Assembly (NCBI RefSeq): GCF_029962485.1
Contig: NZ_CP073639.1
Coordinates: 372,001 to 436,000 of the forward strand
Reading direction: 5' to 3'
Source of the DNA: Burkholderia cepacia
Lineage (GTDB): Bacteria > Pseudomonadota > Gammaproteobacteria > Burkholderiales > Burkholderiaceae
Length of the DNA stretch: 64,000 nt
In this document: positions 63,103 through 64,000 of the stretch, piece after piece
Position numbering within the stretch: position 1 is the first letter of the stretch
How the letters are laid out: each line of letters starts with the position of its first letter
The notes under the pieces: model-generated
The model's database searches: none
What the model saw: only the letters and a program-made list of their open reading frames with translations
Told to the model about the DNA's origin: nothing
Made by a program: the position numbers and the translations under genes

Positions 63103-64000
63103 TTACCAGCCGAATTTCGCTTCGACGCCGACGTAGTCGGCATTGCGCGCACCGAGCGCGCGAATCGAGTCGGCGATCTGGAAGTGCACGGCTTCGACGG
63201 CCAGCGCCATGTTCGGATTGACGAGCCAGTCCACGCGGGCCTGCGCATACATCCCCGTGTACGAACCGCCCTTGCCGGCCGTGCCGGGCACCGCCTGCAT
63301 CCCTTGCGCGTAGACCGCGTCGGCCGTCGTCTGCCGCCACTGGAAACCGACCGCGGTCAGCACTGTCACGTTACTGGCCGGCTTGATCGTCAGCGAAGGC
63401 TTTACGTGGATCAGGTTGCTGTAGCCGGTGTAGCCCGCGAGCGTGAAGTAATAGCCGTTCGGGAACAACGGGTTGAAGGTGCCCATGCGCCCGTCGCCCG
63501 GATGCTTGTCGCCCGACGCGCCGTCGACCTGGAGGCCGACGCGCGGCGTGCCCGGCGTCTTCGCGAACGTGTAGCCGCCCAGCGCGCCGAACGCCCACGC
63601 GCCGATCGTGTCCTGGCCGATATGCCCCGTCTGGTACATCACTTCGGTGTCCCAGTCGAACCCGGAGGATTTTCCCGCGTAGCGCGCATCGAACACGTCA
63701 CGGCGCTCGGTGCCGGCTCCGTCGAGGTAGCGCGCGTTGTCACGCGTATAACGCGACCAGTAGGCCGACAGTTCGCCGGGCCCCACGCCGTTGTGCTCGA
63801 TACGCACGCCGTCGAACCGCAGGTGCCGATTCGACACGTCGTCGAACGCCGCGTCGTTGCGGTACTGCACCGGGCGCGTCACATAACCGATCAGCCGCCA
63901 TTTGCCGATTTCATAGTCCGCCCACAGCGCGTCGAACGCCTGGCGCACGTTCGGGCCGTCGCGCACCGACACGAAACGCTGCAAGTCGTAGGCCATCTCC
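63103..64000 (-). CDS. Alginate-export-type outer-membrane protein, 5' end missing
   Basis: The last 298 residues of an outer-membrane beta-barrel protein ending EAKFGW, with a C-terminal aromatic residue as expected for BAM recognition. Alternating hydrophobic strands and the segment EMAYDLQRFVSVRDGPNVRQ match the alginate_export/porin-like family. The frame is open at the right edge (codon GAG precedes the ATG at 63996), so the start, signal peptide and N-terminal barrel are outside the window. Substrate unknown. Confidence 0.8.
   Translation of the reverse strand, partial: EMAYDLQRFVSVRDGPNVRQAFDALWADYEIGKWRLIGYVTRPVQYRNDAAFDDVSNRHLRFDGVRIEHNGVGPGELSAYWSRYTRDNARYLDGAGTERRDVFDARYAGKSSGFDWDTEVMYQTGHIGQDTIGAWAFGALGGYTFAKTPGTPRVGLQVDGASGDKHPGDGRMGTFNPLFPNGYYFTLAGYTGYSNLIHVKPSLTIKPASNVTVLTAVGFQWRQTTADAVYAQGMQAVPGTAGKGGSYTGMYAQARVDWLVNPNMALAVEAVHFQIADSIRALGARNADYVGVEAKFGW

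Overview
The window is about 64 kb of very GC-rich DNA with strong G/C preference at third codon positions. Gene content (three winged-helix/STAND ATPase regulators, a DUF3331 protein, XapX proteins, many LysR regulators, an IorAB-type periplasmic molybdenum hydroxylase) looks like a Burkholderia species, probably a Burkholderia cepacia complex-like secondary chromosome. That assignment is inference from protein families and codon style; no rRNA or tRNA is present to confirm it.

Layout. (1) 1-6.6 kb: glycogen operon in the order pgm (5' end outside the window), glgC, glgA, glgP. (2) 6.6-8.4 kb: a gene-poor accessory patch bounded by a 26-bp imperfect direct repeat, holding small unknown ORFs and an H-NS-like pseudogene with two in-frame stops. 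(3) 8.4-14.3 kb: a leftward operon (cysteine hydrolase, XapX protein, YtcJ-type amidohydrolase, DoxX protein, diheme cytochrome c), a second XapX gene and a LysR gene. (4) 14.4-21.9 kb: MscS/cNMP channel, a winged-helix/ATPase regulator, an HD-like protein, two alpha/beta hydrolases (one with a Tat leader) and DUF3331. (5) 22.0-27.3 kb: an EmrAB-OMF tripartite efflux pump with a LysR gene. (6) 27.4-35.5 kb: a signalling island with a FixJ-type regulator, a stand-alone receiver, a second winged-helix/ATPase regulator and a 1694-residue kinase-like/ATPase/GAF/histidine kinase. (7) 35.5-37.3 kb: a thioredoxin-reductase-like flavoprotein divergent from a UBP zinc-finger protein. (8) 37.4-53.1 kb: a probable catabolic region with VOC protein, three FAD monooxygenases, DUF485 plus solute:sodium symporter, Tat-linked amidohydrolase, a triheme cytochrome-IorA-IorB operon, LysR, MFS transporter and an Old Yellow Enzyme. 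(9) 53.2-58.9 kb: a second HD-like / YtcJ amidohydrolase / winged-helix-ATPase set, paralogous to genes in (3)-(4). (10) 59.3-64 kb: AraC regulator, secreted metallo-beta-lactamase-fold protein, DsbA-family protein, LysR and a truncated outer-membrane porin gene.

How it fits together. The glycogen genes interconvert glucose-1-phosphate and glycogen. The central region looks like uptake plus hydroxylation/ring oxidation of an aromatic or N-heteroaromatic compound, the periplasmic hydroxylase passing electrons to its cytochrome. Three intergenic regions (20.7, 43.8 and 49.2 kb) share TTCAG-like direct repeats spaced 11 bp placed the same distance upstream of a -10-like box; PhoB/OmpR-type winged helices commonly read this arrangement, and three regulators with such domains lie in the window. 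This is the most promising candidate for an undescribed regulatory circuit.
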